Assembly (NCBI GenBank): GCA_034336665.1 | Contig: CM067590.1 | Span: 5,616,459-5,680,458, forward strand | DNA: 64,000 nt | Source: Luscinia megarhynchos | Lineage: Eukaryota > Chordata > Aves > Passeriformes > Turdidae | Direction of reading: 5' to 3' | Shown: piece by piece, positions 27,495-40,597 of the stretch | Layout: each line of letters opens with the position of its first letter | How positions within the stretch are numbered: the stretch's first letter is position 1 | The notes under the pieces: generated by a model | Databases searched by the model: none | What the model saw: the letters and a program-made list of their open reading frames with translations, nothing else | What the model was told of the DNA's origin: nothing | Translations under genes and position numbers: made by a program

Positions 27495-30200
27495 GATTTA
27501 GGAGGTTGGTGCTGGGAGTTGTGCTGCAGTGTGTCGGGGCAGGTGCCTGGTGTGTGGGCAGCAGCTGGGGCAGGAAGCAGCACGGGTCTGGGGAGGTGGG
27601 GGAAGAGCTTGTTTCTGCTGGGGACAGTGACAGGACAGACCAGAGCCCACCCAGCCCAGGTCAGCACAAAGGTCTTTTCTCTCCCTTCCCAAACGATGCA
27701 GCCCCTCCATGGCTGTTCCCAAACACCTGCCATGGCTTGGGATGACATGGAGAGATGGAGTCATGGGTGAAGAGAGCAGCAGGCCTCCATTGCAGCACTC
27801 ACTCAAGCTGCAGCCCTCCTCTGGGTTGCTCCTGCTGGCAAACAGCCCCCCTGAGACTGTCCCAAGGCTCCACTCAGGAGTGGAGCAGATTGTTCCCACT
27901 GGTGATGGCCACAGCAGGCACATCCCAGGGCCCTGGAGGTGCTCCACCAGCTAAAACACCTTCAGCACACCAGCAGCAGCTCTAGAGAGCTAATGGTGCC
28001 TTTTTGGAGTCATTGCAATGCTGTTTTTTTCTCTGAGATGACGCCAGTGCAGCACTGGGGATGGATGGGGACAAGGACTGGTGGAAAGTGAAGCTGGAGC
28101 AACCTGGGCTCTCCCTCAGGTGCAGGGGGCCTTAACCATCAATCATTTAGTGCTGTGCATTTTTAATGTGTAAAAATCTCTTTAAGTGAGGAGTTGAGCA
28201 CAGAGTGAGGCTGATGATTCAGTCAGGGAGGGGAGCATGGAGGCAAGTGCTGGCCTGGGCACAAGGGGTGAGGGGTCCCACTGCTGGGGAGCAGCCACCA
28301 AGCAAGTCAGGGATGGACCCCCCAAGGTGCCACAGGGTCATCAGCGATGCCACAGCAGCAATGGCCAATGCCCACCCAGGGCAGTGCTGCCACGGCCCTA
28401 AAAGGGCTGCATGCACCTCTGCTGGGGTATTTTGGAGGGTAGTGCAGCTGGGAGCTGCTCAGGTGGGGTCTCCCTGCTCCCTGGGTGGTGGTGGTGTTGT
28501 TGGAGGCTGGGGGCTCTGGCAGCCCCTCCACACCAGTGTCCCCTTGGAGCCCCCACCCCATTTCCAGTCTGCAGCTGGGTACCAATAGCTGCATAAACGA
28601 ATAATGGTAACAGGAATAGTGCACAGCTGGTGAAGGTGGCCGGGTGTCTGTGAGGGACACACTGTGCCTCCTCACCACCCTGTCCCCTTCAGTGGGGTGA
28701 GAAAACCCCAATCCTCCCTCAGTGGCTCAGGGAGGATGAGACCCTGAGGGTGTGAGACAGCCAGAGAACGGCACACCAACAGCAGGATGGGGACAAAGAG
28801 CAGTGGCCAGGGGTCTCCTGCTCCAGCAAGTGTTCTGGTCACACTGCTCACACCTGAGCATGGTGCAGGGCAGGCAGGGCTGGTGCAGGCACAAACCCCT
28901 GGCTGTGGAGCACCCAGCAGGCTCAGGCATGACAGGAGACCGAGGTGTGCCACAGCTGCCTGAGTCACCCCTTCCCCAGCACCCCCAGAGCTGCAGCAGA
29001 CCCTCCCTTTTCAGCTGTGGCTGGATCCCAGCAGCATGGTGAGCTGGGCCAGCAGCAAGAGACACATTCTGGTGCTCGAATGCAGCTGCCACCTTTCAGA
29101 AGCAGGCAGAGAAGGTGTTAATGTAGATCTGTTTTATTGAAAACTGCATTGCTCCAGCAGCATTTGAGCCACCAGGTTTTCACTTTAAGTATTTGGGGAG
29201 CTGGGTTCCCATGTCAAAGGGCACAAAGAGAGAATCTCATTGGAGGGGCAGGGAGGGGATCTGCCCTGCAGGGAGCTCTTGCAGGTGCTTTCAGCTTTGC
29301 TGGGGCTGGCCATGGAGCAGAGAGGGATTTTTCTGGAAGGAGCCATGTCAGTGCAGACATCTGGCCCCACACACAGCTCTGGGGGAGAACCACAGGAAGA
29401 GTCACAAAAATGATCAAAGCCAGGTGGGGAAGACCCTCAGCATTACCCCAGTCAAAAGCTGCAGTGCTCTGCCTTGGCTCTGAGGTTTCTCTGTGAGTGT
29501 GGCCTGGGGCCAGGCTGGAAGGGAGCAGGGAGGACAGCCTGAGGAAACCTGCTGCTTGCAGCAATGTGAAGAAGTTGAGTGGATTTGCAGGTCCCCAAAT
29601 TCCGCCGGCGCCGCAGAGGACGGAGCGGTAATGGACGGGCTCCGCTTTCAGTTTAAATAATTGAGAGGAATAGTGAGGTGGAAATGAATGTGCAGAAGGT
29701 TTGGGGCTCCCTGGAAAGCTGCAGAGATGAAAGAAACGGCCTTGCTGCAATATTCATGAAGCTCTGAAGGCAGCAGCACGGGGCTGGCAGAGGGGCTGGG
29801 CTCCTCCGGAGACCCTGCCCGGGCTCAGCACGAGGGGCAGCAGCTCCTGTGCCTCTCTGTGCCTCCTGCAGGAGATGCCTGAGCCCTGCCGAGCCCCTGA
29901 AGCACACCCACAGCCTTTCCCTGCATGCAAACCAGGACAGCAACCCTTCTCCTTGGGTTTATTGTCCTACGTGTTGGGCTGTTCAAGCTGCCTTCCAGTG
30001 AACTCTGCTCTTTAAACCATGACAGATATTCCCAGGGGCAAATCATAAAGGAATCAACATGCAGAACTGAAATATAGTGGAAATAGCCTAAAAATCCATA
30101 GTAATTAAGCAGAGAAATGGTGTCAGTCTATTTATAGAAGTGTCTTGCAGTGGGAACATCTCACTTGCTCCTCAGCTCTGAGGAGTGTGTGATGCTGGGG
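27495..30200. other. Intergenic sequence with a candidate regulatory island
   Basis: There is no coding exon. The part at 29.65-30.14 kb is AT-richer than its surroundings and carries an exact MEF2 consensus (CTATTTATAG, 30128-30137) with several AT-rich factor motifs. The remainder is unremarkable. Confidence 0.45.
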
Positions 30201-30210
30201 GGACCAGACT

Positions 30211-30300
30211 TAAACCCCAAATCCCCACAGCCTCAAACCCCAAATCCCCACAGCCTCAAACCCCAAATCCCCACAGCCTCAACCCCAAATCCCCACAGCC
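30211..30300. repeat. Short tandem repeat, 22-bp unit, four copies
   Basis: Four near-perfect copies of AAACCCCAAATCCCCACAGCCT; the last copy lacks one A. Confidence 0.9.
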
Positions 30301-30304
30301 CTGG

Positions 30305-33300
30305 AGCAGGGCAGAGGCTGAGTTCTGTGGTTTTGGGAAGGGTGACTCCAGGGGCACAGCTGGACCTGAGGAATTCAAGGGGATGTCAAAAAGCCCTGCC
30401 TCAGCCCAGCAGATGCTCTGTGCCCAGTCAGGATGGAGCTGGCAGTGAAACTTCCAGCCAGGCTGCTCAGGGGCTGGGCAGAGCTCTGTGTCCTGCAGGG
30501 CAGGGGTCCCTGGTGCTGTGATGCCAATGCAGCATGCCCAGGCCCTGCTGCTGGGGGGTTTCACAGACTCTGAGCACGGCTGCCAGGGGTCTCAGCACTG
30601 AGGGGAATGAGGGATGGGGCTGCAAAAGCTGCTTAAGGGATTTGAACTCTTAATCCCCACTACAAATTAATGTCCAAATCCCTGGAGTGGGGGAAAATCC
30701 CACCCCAGAAGTTAATTTTTCTTCAAAACAAAAAGAAACGCAATCTGTAGCATGCAGGACCAGCAGGCCAGGGTGGGCTGCCCAGGGTCACCCCCAGCCC
30801 CAGGTCACTGTCCCCAGGGACAGGCACTGCTTGGCACAGCTGCCCCAGCTCCCCCTGGGTGTTGGCACATTTTCTTCCTAGCTGGCTGCTTCAAAGCGTG
30901 GGACCACGTCCCTGGTGACTGCTCTTCCCTCTGCCACCAGCCATGAGTGAGTGCCCAGAACCCTCCTCCCATATTTTGGGAAAATAGTTTCCCTCTTCTG
31001 CAAAGCAGGAGCTGGTTTGAAAACGGTCCAGCTCCTGGGAACCCGGGCAGGTTCCTTTGCTTGGAAATCAATTCCCATCTGAGGCCTAAGCTAATTTTAC
31101 ACATGACTAACTTTCACACCTTTAACAAGAAGCAGTTTTTTCTCTATGAGCAGTGCATATGGCAGTTAAATTGATTATTCATTGGACGAGTGAGAACATG
31201 CAGCACAGAAACTGCTCTGGATATCCAAGGTATTGGAAAGGGGCTGCAGAGAAAAATGGAAACATGGACATATCCAAACCCACTGAGGCTCCCTGACAGG
31301 CATCACACCTTGTGCTAAAGCTGGTGAAAAAGTCAAGGTGTAATTTAGTTTTAAAATCTGGCCTTTCTCTGGCATTTCCTGCCCCTCAGCAGCAGGAAGT
31401 TCCATCTCTCCACAGCCACAGGAAGGGCTGCACAGCTGTGGGGACAGAGCACCTGTGCAGGCTCACAGTGCTGGGACACACAGGCTGGATTCTGCTCATG
31501 CTTCCCTTCACTCCTTTCAGCTCCAACGGGAATCCCTGACAGAGGGCACAGGGACTCCCCCTGACACCCTCCACACTACCCCTGGTGTGGGAGCACTGCA
31601 GGGGTTCCTGCTTGGAGGAGGATGGAGCTGCAGGACCTTTGCATAATGCAGGACCCTCCACCATTTGGTCACCAACAGGGGCAGGAGGCTCAAAGCAATG
31701 CTCCTTGACCTGGCCATGCTTCCCTCTCCCTCCATAAGGATTTCTCTGTATTTCCACTCACCTCTAAGAAAATAAAACACATCTTGGGCAGGGTGCTGAG
31801 AGGGGGAAGGGTCCATCACAACCACATGAGCCCAGTGGCCATGGGATGTCCCTGCTGGTCAGCCCTAGCACCTGGCAGGTCAGGATGGCCACAGCATTGT
31901 GTAACCAGGTGTGGAAACCCCAGGCAGGGATGGAGATGGCCTGTGGCTCTGCAGCCTGTCCTGGGCTGGATCTCCTCCAGGGAAGGAGCTTTTTGGTGGG
32001 TCCCACCCAAACCCATAGCAGCAGCTACTGCATCACAGACAGGAGTTTTTCCCTATCATCCCCAGCTGGATGGGGATTAAATCCCCCCAGCCCCTTGCTC
32101 CCAGAGGCTCAAGGGCTGCTCCCAGCAAGCTGCATGGGAATAGTCTCTTTGCCATTATCCCAGCCTCATCCCAGGTCTGTGGGTCCTGCTGGTGGATCAT
32201 TCCCAGACCTTGGCAGTGCAGGAATTTCGCTGTAATTTCCTTGCCCAGGTGGTAATTGTAATGAACATCCTTGCCCCAAGGAAGCCCAGCACTGCCAGCT
32301 CGAATGATGCTTTAATTCAGGTTAATTAATAGGTTCAGGCAAGAACAAACAAGCAGACAGGCTCCTCAGAGCAGGTGATGGAAGAGCTGAACCCAAGCTG
32401 ACAGCCTCCCATGGGGGATGGCATGTCCAGGGGTGCTGAGGGGGGATCACTCCTGCTTGAAGCTGCATGGGGCACAACCACAACTTGTCCAATGCAGGTA
32501 CCCAGCTGATCATCCCAAGAGCCCAAAGTACCTGGCAGCAGGCAGAGGAAGGCTCCAGGTCAGTCCAGGTGCCCAAAACATAGAGCCAGGGAGGGGTTTC
32601 TGCATGACAGGTCTTTGCAGGGTGTCCCCCAAATGCTGGGCTGTGTGGGGTCACCCACCTGCACTGCAAATGTCTGGGGTGGGTGCCTGCACTAAGCCCC
32701 AAATCTTTAACGAGCTGAATGTGCTCTGGTGGGACAGCAGCTGGGGCTCAGGACCAGACCAGCCTCCCAGGCTGAGACAGCCTGCACAGAGCTCAGCTTT
32801 GTGAGTGCTCCCAGCCCCACCTCAGGAGAAGGCTTGTGCCAGCCCGCCCGCAGGACAGGCCCCAACAGCTTGTCCTGGATTTGTGAGCAAACAGCATTCA
32901 GTGCCTGGGGAGGCTTTTCTCGTGCAGCAGGTTCTGGCTGGGATGGAGGAGGCTGCTGGGGCTCTGTGCAGAGCGTGCCTTGCTCCTTCTCTGCACTGTA
33001 GAACTGCTGCTGAGGGACCCGCTCATGAAATATAAATGTGAGACCTGCTTTAAGCTGGCAGAGCCTGGAGATGAGCAGTGGGTCTGAGCAGGCAGCAGCT
33101 CACAGCCTTTCCCTTCCTAGCTGCAATTAATAATTTATGCTTTTCATAGCAGGAGCTGTGATCTGAGAGCCCCAGAGGCCCTGGGGGCTGGCAGGGCTGA
33201 CCCCACAGCTCACTGCCAGCAGTGCTCCAGCTGCACAGACAGGCACTGTCCCCACAGCCTGCCATGCAGTGCCACACAGGGTCGGGCCACACCCTGCCAC

Positions 33301-34500
33301 CACCACGGGGCTGGGTCTGCTTCCCAGGGAGGGGGGTGGCACTGGCTGGCATGGGTGGGCATGGGCCAGTGAGGGTTTGGTGAATGGGGAGGGGTGGCCA
33401 TGGTCAGTGGTGGGTGGTGATGGGTGGGGATGGGTTTGGGATGCAGGGCAACAGATGGTGAGGGGTTGGTCATGGGTGGCAATGGGCTGGTGATGGTTGA
33501 TGACAGTACCACAAAACTTTACAGTTTGGGGACCATAGGGGTGAGAGGCCTGCTGGGGGGGCTGGGTAAATCTGAATGCAGACCTGTCTTCACAATCACC
33601 CCTGGGTCAGAACCTCAGTTTCTGCAATGTCATTGTTTTAATGCAGAACAGTTAATTTTGAGTGAGCTGACACTGTCTGTGCTCAGGAGATAGCAAGTGC
33701 TGGGCCGAGGCTCAGAGTGTTGGGGCATCAGCTTCTGCCCATGCAGAAGGACAGCACTGAGCCAAGCTAGGTGAGGTCAGTGACAGATGGGACTGTAACA
33801 CAAGTGTGGCTCCTGCAGCAGTGGCACTCCCTTACTGGAGGATCAGGACAAGAAGGGGCTATGAGGGGTGCAGGAGGAGATACAGCTCCAGGCAGGCTGC
33901 CCAAAAAGCAGGGCAGAGGTACAGGCAGTGTGCTTTCTCACAGCCAGCACCAGCATTCCATGCCAGAGCCCTGCAGCCTGGCTGAGCATCCCCTGCTGCC
34001 CTTGGAGGGCAGAGATGCTGGGCCTCCATCACCCCTGTGCCCAGGGATGTGTGCTCCCAGGCAGGGACTGGCTCCAGGCCACGTCTGGGGGTGGCACTGG
34101 GGCCAGCTGGGCTGTCCCAGCTCCCCCTGCCCCTGCCTGGGCTGAACTTCCCCCTCCCGCCTTCTGCTCTATTTTCAGCTCAGCTAGGGAAAAACCCTTT
34201 GGAGTTGATGTTTCTTCCTTTGTTTCCTAATTTAGACGGTCCCAAGGCTCCACAGGCAGAGAAAGGCGAGTTTATTGTTTCTCCTCTGTGTTTGTGGCAC
34301 GGCTGGAACGCGCTGCCCCCACAGACATTACATCAAGGCAGCGTGGGGAAGGCCCCGTGGCCCCCAGCACGGCTCAACTCTCCCCCACATCTGCCACCCC
34401 TGCCCTGCCCCTGGCACCCTGCTGTCCTCCTGCTGGCCCTGCCCGGCCTCCAGCCTGGAGCCCCGGCTGGGGCAGCCCCTGTGCCACCCTGGGGGACAGC
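30305..34500. other. Intergenic sequence, no gene recognised
   Basis: No exon or transposon was recognised. AT-rich islands at 31.08-31.19, 32.23-32.34 and 33.0-33.15 kb stand out from GC-rich surroundings. They contain homeodomain-type cores such as TTAATTAA and CAATTAATAATTTATG. GGTGATGGGTGGG-type simple sequence occurs at 33.34-33.50 kb. Confidence 0.4.
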
Positions 34501-34508
34501 GGTGCCCT

Positions 34509-35345
34509 CGGCCCTGCTCTGGGTCATGGTGCCCGGGTACAGCCCCAGGCCAGGTGCCACACGGTGCCATGGCTGCACTGGGCCTCAGGCCCTGCTCTGG
34601 GTTGTGCTGGTGCCTGGGGACAGTCCCAGGCCAGGTGCCACATGGTGCCATGGCTGCACTGGGCCTCAGGCCCTGCTCTGGGTCATGGTGGTGCCCGGGG
34701 ACAGCCCCAGGCCAGGTGCCACACGGTGCCATGGCTGCACTCAGCCTCAGGCCCTGCTCTGGGTCATGGTGGTGCCTTGGTGGTGGGACAGCCCCAGGCC
34801 AGGTGCCACACGGTGCCATGGCCTCACTCAGCCTCAGGCCCTGCTCTGGGTCATGGTGGTGCCTGGGGACAGCCCCAGGCCAGGTGCCACACGGTGCCAT
34901 GGCCTCACTCAGCCTCAGGCCCTGCTCTGGGTCATGGTGGTGCCCGGGGACAGCCCCAGGCCAGGTGCCACACGGTGCCATGGCTGCACTGGGCCTCAGG
35001 CCCTGCTCTGGGTCATGGTGCCCGGGGACAGCCCCAGGCCAGGTGCCACACGGTGCCATGGCTGCACTCGGCCTCAGGCCCTGCTGTGGGTAATGGTGGT
35101 GCCTGGGGACAGCCCCAGGCCAGGTGCCACACGGTGCCATGGCCTCACTCAGCCTCAGGCCCTGCTGTGGGTCATGGTGGTGCCTGGGGACAGCCCCAGG
35201 CCAGGTGCCACACGGTGCCATGGCTGCACTCAGCCTCAGGCCCTGCTCTGGGTCATGGTGGTGCCTTGGTGGTGGGACAGCCCCAGGCCAGGTGGCACAC
35301 GGTGCCATGGCCTTGCACTCAGCCTCAGGCCCTGTTCATGTCCTG
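34509..35345. repeat. Minisatellite of 81-bp units with a 489-bp higher-order period
   Basis: Ten copies of a unit containing CAGGTGCCACACGGTGCCAT, starting near 34551, 34632, 34713, 34800, 34881, 34962, 35040, 35121, 35202 and 35289. Spacings are 81, 81, 87, 81, 81, 78, 81, 81 and 87. The longer unit carries a CCTTGGTGGTGGGACAG insertion. It recurs 489 bp apart, suggesting that a six-unit block was duplicated. Every spacing is a multiple of three, so several frames stay open, including one of 611 codons at 34037-35872. It has no domain or splice support. Confidence 0.92.
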
Positions 35346-38300
35346 CTGTGCCCAGGGCAGTTCAGGGGCAGCACCCTCGGGCTCAGCTGCTGCCCTGCAC
35401 GTCCCAGCAGCTCTGCTGTGCCCTGGGCACAGGAGGGACAGGGCAGAGCAGGTGCAGCAGGTGGGGAGGCAGGGACCCCACAGGCCCCTCCGAGCTGAGC
35501 TCATCCCCCTGTCGGGGTGTGCTGCGGGTCCCTGGCGTCCTCCCTCACCCTGCCTTGGTCCTGGCAGCCACAGCCCAGCCAAAGCTCACCCTGGGGGCGC
35601 TGGGACGGTGTTTGCTCCAGAGGAGCTGCTCTGCCCGCCCTGCCTGGCTGTTGCAATGGTGTTTGTTTGGCTGGGACAGCGTGTCACCACCAGAGTCCAG
35701 CTTGCATCACGGCACTGGAGAGGGAAGAGCAGAGCCCAGCCTCCATCCCCCCACGGGCAGAGGCAGCTGCTGCCCTGGGGAATGCAGGGGCAGGGGCCTG
35801 GCCAGAGGAGGGCAGGGGGGACAACAGGGAAGCTGGAGAGTTTCTCACCTGGCTGAGAGGAGCTGGGGTTAGGGGAACCCCAGGGCAAGGGAGGGAAGGG
35901 CTCAGGGCTGTGGCTGGAGGTTTTAGGGGCTGTGCTTTAATACAGCCTGACTTAACCACAGCGCTGGTGGGGGAAGGATGCCTGTGCCACCTCTTCTGTC
36001 AACAAAAGTCCAGAGACAATGACATTGGGGATGTCAGTGTTTTTAGGGCAGAGGTGGGATGAATCCCAAAGTTGCTGCCACAAGCACCGCTTGGCATGCT
36101 GGCAGTGCTTCTTTCTGGGGTCTGGCAGAAAAATGAGCTCAAAATCTCTCTCTGTGCATTGGCCAGATAGCCAGAGATCTCCAGCAGGGTGTGGTTGACG
36201 GGGATTCTCTCTGTCTCTAGTCCTGAGAGGTGTTGCCAGTGGGGTCAGATCCCTTGTGGTGTTTGGCACTTGGTACAATGTCCTCACCACCAAGATTTGA
36301 CTGAAATGCAAACACTGGCCTGCTTGGTCTGGCTTTCCAAGGAGGCCCAAACCCCCTGGCCAGTCTCACCACTTCTTCCCAGGCAAGGGTGAGGCAGCAG
36401 ACTGGCACTTCCTTACCCAAGCTGTGGTGGTGATGCTGGGCACAGCACTGACCACACATGGCTGTGGACGTGTCCCAGGCAGGCTGCACGGGGGCAAATT
36501 AAGGTTGTTTATCACCATGGGAGGGGAGAGGGAACTCTGTCCCCTCCATGCTCTGGCTCCATGGAAAGGTACATCATTATACCCTGAAATCCACCTGGAG
36601 GCTGGGAAATGTCAGCAGTGAGGCCAGGGGTACCTGGAGAGGAGCTGGACCTTGGGGAATGGTAGTGTGAGGACAGCAAAGGAAATCAGAGATAGGGACA
36701 GGAAACAACAAAAGTGAGTCAGCTGAAGAGAAGAACATGGGCAAGGACAGCTTTGGGGAGCTAATCTGGAGGAGATAACACTGCCAGGATGGAAGAGCCT
36801 TGGACATGAGCTCATGGAAGGAAAGAGTCAAGGCACAGAGGTGTCTGAGACTCCAGTGGCCAATACAGTCCTGCACTACACTGTGGGACCCAGCACCCAG
36901 CCCTGGCACTCTGGACAGCATGCACTCTTTGGGCTGTGTTTCACAGCCTCCAAAGGGTTCCCTGAAATCCTGCACTGGGGGTTTATCCCCTGGCAGACAG
37001 GACTGGCTGTGGGTGCAGCCTGTCTGCTTTTAGTCTGGTGGAGATTAAGCTCTCCAGGCCTAATGGCAATTCTTTTGGCAAGCGTTCAGCAGGCCTTAAT
37101 CCATCTTATCTCTGCTCTGAAAGGATGAATTAGGCACCTCTCCAAGCCCTCAATGGGGAGCAGGAGCTCTGGCAGGGCACAAGCTGCTGCAGGCACCCCG
37201 GGGCTGCCCTACATATGGCAGAGAGCCCCTGGAGCTCCAGGGTGACCTGGGGCTGGGGGAGCAGCTCTGCAGGATGGCCAGCTCACTTCCCTGCTGCCAG
37301 CAGAGCCCTCTCACCTTGCTCCCCCTGCACATCCTGCTGGCATCACCAGGGGTCTTGGCCTGAGCAATGAAGGTCCCAATTCCCTTGGGATTTGCCTGGG
37401 TGTGAGCCAAGAGCAGTTCCTTGGCTCATGGCAGAAGACTGGCAACAACATGACCCACCCATGCTGTGCAAAGCTGCCATGCCTGGAGCAGTGCCTGGCA
37501 CCCAGGGATGTCCTTGCTCCCATGCAGCCAGAACTCCCAAGAGACAGAGAGGACAGCACGGTCATGTGGGATTTGCTGTCAGGCACAGGGACTCTGAACT
37601 TGCCTTTTTCAAAGCTGTCCTGACACTGCTAATAATAACTGTGTTAATTAGGGAGCTCTCACAGCCCTGCATGATTCGTTCAGTCAGTTCTGGGGAAGAT
37701 TGTCGGGGTGACACAAATGAGGGGTGGCAGCTGCCTCTGCAGCAGTCTGCAGAGCTGGAGCCCTGTCTGAGAGCCCAGCACTCCCTGCACATCAGGGTGA
37801 GCAGCTGATGCCACAGGCAAGGGCACAGCTCGGTCCCACAGACACTTGGCCCAAGGAGGCCCAGACAGCCACTGAGCCCTGGGCTGCTGGTGCCCATCTC
37901 CTCTGGGTGAGCACTGTGCCACCTGCCCCAAGCCCATCAGCTGTCCCTGGCTCTTAGACTGCCCATCATGATGGCATCCTGCTTCTCCAAGTCCCTTCCA
38001 AGGGAAATCCAAGAGTTCAGTGACACCGTGCATGAGTTGAAATCTTCCACTTGTCTGCACTAAAATGTGGCCATAGTGGGTGACTGGGGGCTTCATTTCC
38101 TTTTGGCTGTGGTATCCCTGAGATGACAGATGGCCTGGTGGCTCAGCTGCTCACCTGTCCCAGCAGGAGCTGGGACAGGATGTCTCTGAGATCAGCTGGG
38201 GACAGTTTGCAGGATGGGGAGAGAGCCCATGTAACATCCCCTGATTTCATCCTGCCCACACCCCACATGGGAAGTGCCTTCAGAGGGAAGGCTGCCTTCT

Positions 38301-40590
38301 TTTCCACAGCAGTAAAGGCAGTGAGGGGTTTGCTGAGGGCTGCTGAGGGCCCATCACTGCTGATCTCCCTCTCAGGGGCTGCCACCCGCTGCCCTTGCTC
38401 CTGAGCCCAGCCGTGTTTGCCCTGGGCCAAGCTGTGCTGCCAGGCTGTGCTGCTGTCACTCAGTGCTTGAGGTGGCCAGGATGGCTGTGGAAGCTCTCCA
38501 GGCACTGCCAGGGTGGCACCCTGGCCATCAAACCAGCCCACCACAAAGCCCCCAGCCCGTCCCCCACACTGCATCAAAGGCTCTGTGGGTACCTGGGCAT
38601 CCCTTCTTCACTGGAGGGTCATGGGGGTCTTTGCTGGAAGATTTCATCAATATCTTGTTTCTCTTCTCAGCTCTAAAGGTCCTTTTTGCCTCTGGAAGAG
38701 GATAAGAATTAATCGAGCAAAAATTAATCAAAAAGCAGAAATATGCAAATTTTCAAATGAGACATCAGGTGTTGTAGAAGTGTACCGACCTGTCTTTGCT
38801 TTGGTTCTTTGGTTCCAACCTCAGCTTGTCCTGCCACTGGCAGCCCTCATGTCTTTTCCTGGCCCAGAGCCCCACACAAGCAGAAATCCCCTCTGCATTG
38901 CATCACCAGCTGAACTCCAGTGCATGCTGTCTCCAAAGCAACAAGCAGCTAAAATTGGTAGAAAGTTTGATTTGAGTCTGAGCCAAGCTTAATTTTTAAT
39001 TGCTACTAATTTCACTCTCTGGGTTGGGTTTGCCAAGCTGGGCAGAAAGGCCACAGGGGCAGGTGTGGGCTGGGTCCCCGTGGGCAGCACTTGGCTCTCC
39101 CTGCTCGGACCCTCAGCCACTCTGAGGGAACCCAGGGCCCCCAGGACCTGGAGCTCCAGCTCAGCTGCCTTGTCCGGGCTCTCTGGGCCCCCAGACAGGC
39201 TCTCAGCTGCCCAGCAGAGCCATTTGTTCACCATGGCAGAGGATATGGAGCCCTTTGACTGAACCAAGAAGGCAGTGGGACAGGTTTGCAGCTTTGCTTT
39301 TGTGTGTTCAAGAGACTATCGTGGGGTGGGGATTTGGTGCTGAATCCCAAACACCTGTGGCATTCCTGAGCCCATTCCATGCCTGCAGCCTTTCCCATCC
39401 CATTCCTGAAGCATACCCCTTCCATTCCTTCCATCCCATTCTATCCTCTCCCATCGCTGTGGCCTTTCCCTTCCCATTCTATGGTGGGTCAACAAGTCAG
39501 GGGAGAATTCCAGGCTCCCCTGAGACAGAGGAGACACTCAGGGAATCCTACAGGCAGCACTCACACTCCCTGGAAGGCACCTCCTCTCCCAAACCCCTCC
39601 CTGAGCAGGGATTACGAGGCCACATTCCCGGGGTTGTTCATGGCTGCCAACAGAGAGGTGAAAATCTTCTGCTCCTGGCTCAGAGCCGCTGGAACTTTGC
39701 ACAAAATCCTCAAACACATTTTGCCTGTGCTGACACAGCAAACAGTTACTCAAATGGCAAAGGTCGCTTTCCCCTCTCTGACAGCTATTTTTGCTCCATG
39801 TCCTGAAGTCCAAGGATAAAGGAGATGCAGAGCCAGGCAGAGCTGCATCCCTCACACCAGCTCAGGGCATTAGGAAGGTTTGGGAGAGAGGAAGAAACCC
39901 TCCTGGGGAAGAAGCCAGGAGAACAGGATCCCTCCTACCTGATTCTGCTGATGTCCCACAAAATGAACCCAAGGAGCTCTGGGGGTTGCAAACATTCCCA
40001 AACATTTACAGGATGTGGTTGTGTAGAGGAGCACTGCCTGGCTGGCTGCACAGCTGGGTTTCACAAGCCCTGAGGCCATGGAGAGGCTCTTCCCCAGGAA
40101 GCCCTCAGCTGCCCAGTGAAACTCAGGATGGAATGAAAGCAGTGAGAGCCAGCGGCTCCCAGTCCTGCGGGGTGTGCCATGTGTCACCAGGGCTGGGACC
40201 CCTGGGGTCTGCACCAGCTGTGCCTGGGACCCCCAAGGGAGCCCCCAGGGCTGGGGCACAGCCACGAGGGCTGAGCCTGCTGCTGGTGATGCCACAGCCA
40301 TGAACTGCCCCAGCCAGGGGTGCTGAGGGCAGGCCTGAGCCCTGAGCACAGGAAGGGCCAGCCCTGCTGCCACTGTGCACTTCTGGGGAGTCCCACGAGG
40401 GGCTGGTGACAGGATGCTCCTGGAGAAGGAGCATGCACCAAAAGCTGCTTGTGGCCTTTCCCTGGCTGATCCAGGGGAGCTCTCGATGAAAGCCAGGTCC
40501 CACCAAGGGATGCATGCCAGGGCACCCAGGGGGACTTGCCTGGGCCACCTGCACCTCGTGGGACCAGCCCTCTGCACCCTGACCTTTCTC
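35346..40590. other. Intergenic sequence, candidate AT-rich regulatory islands
   Basis: No gene was recognised. AT-rich islands occur at 37.62-37.69 kb (TTAATTAG) and 38.69-38.78 kb (TAATCG, TTAATC, ATGCAAAT). The rest is ordinary GC-rich intergenic sequence. Confidence 0.4.
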
Positions 40591-40597
40591 TCCCAGG

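Noticed and set aside
26400..30300. CRISPR-like arrays
   Set aside because: Repeats here are directly tandem without unique spacers, and the genomic setting is vertebrate.
34037..35872. 611-codon open frame on the plus strand and a 326-codon frame opposite
   Set aside because: Both arise from the 81-bp repeat, whose unit lengths are multiples of three and contain no stops in several frames. I saw no coding signature outside the array.
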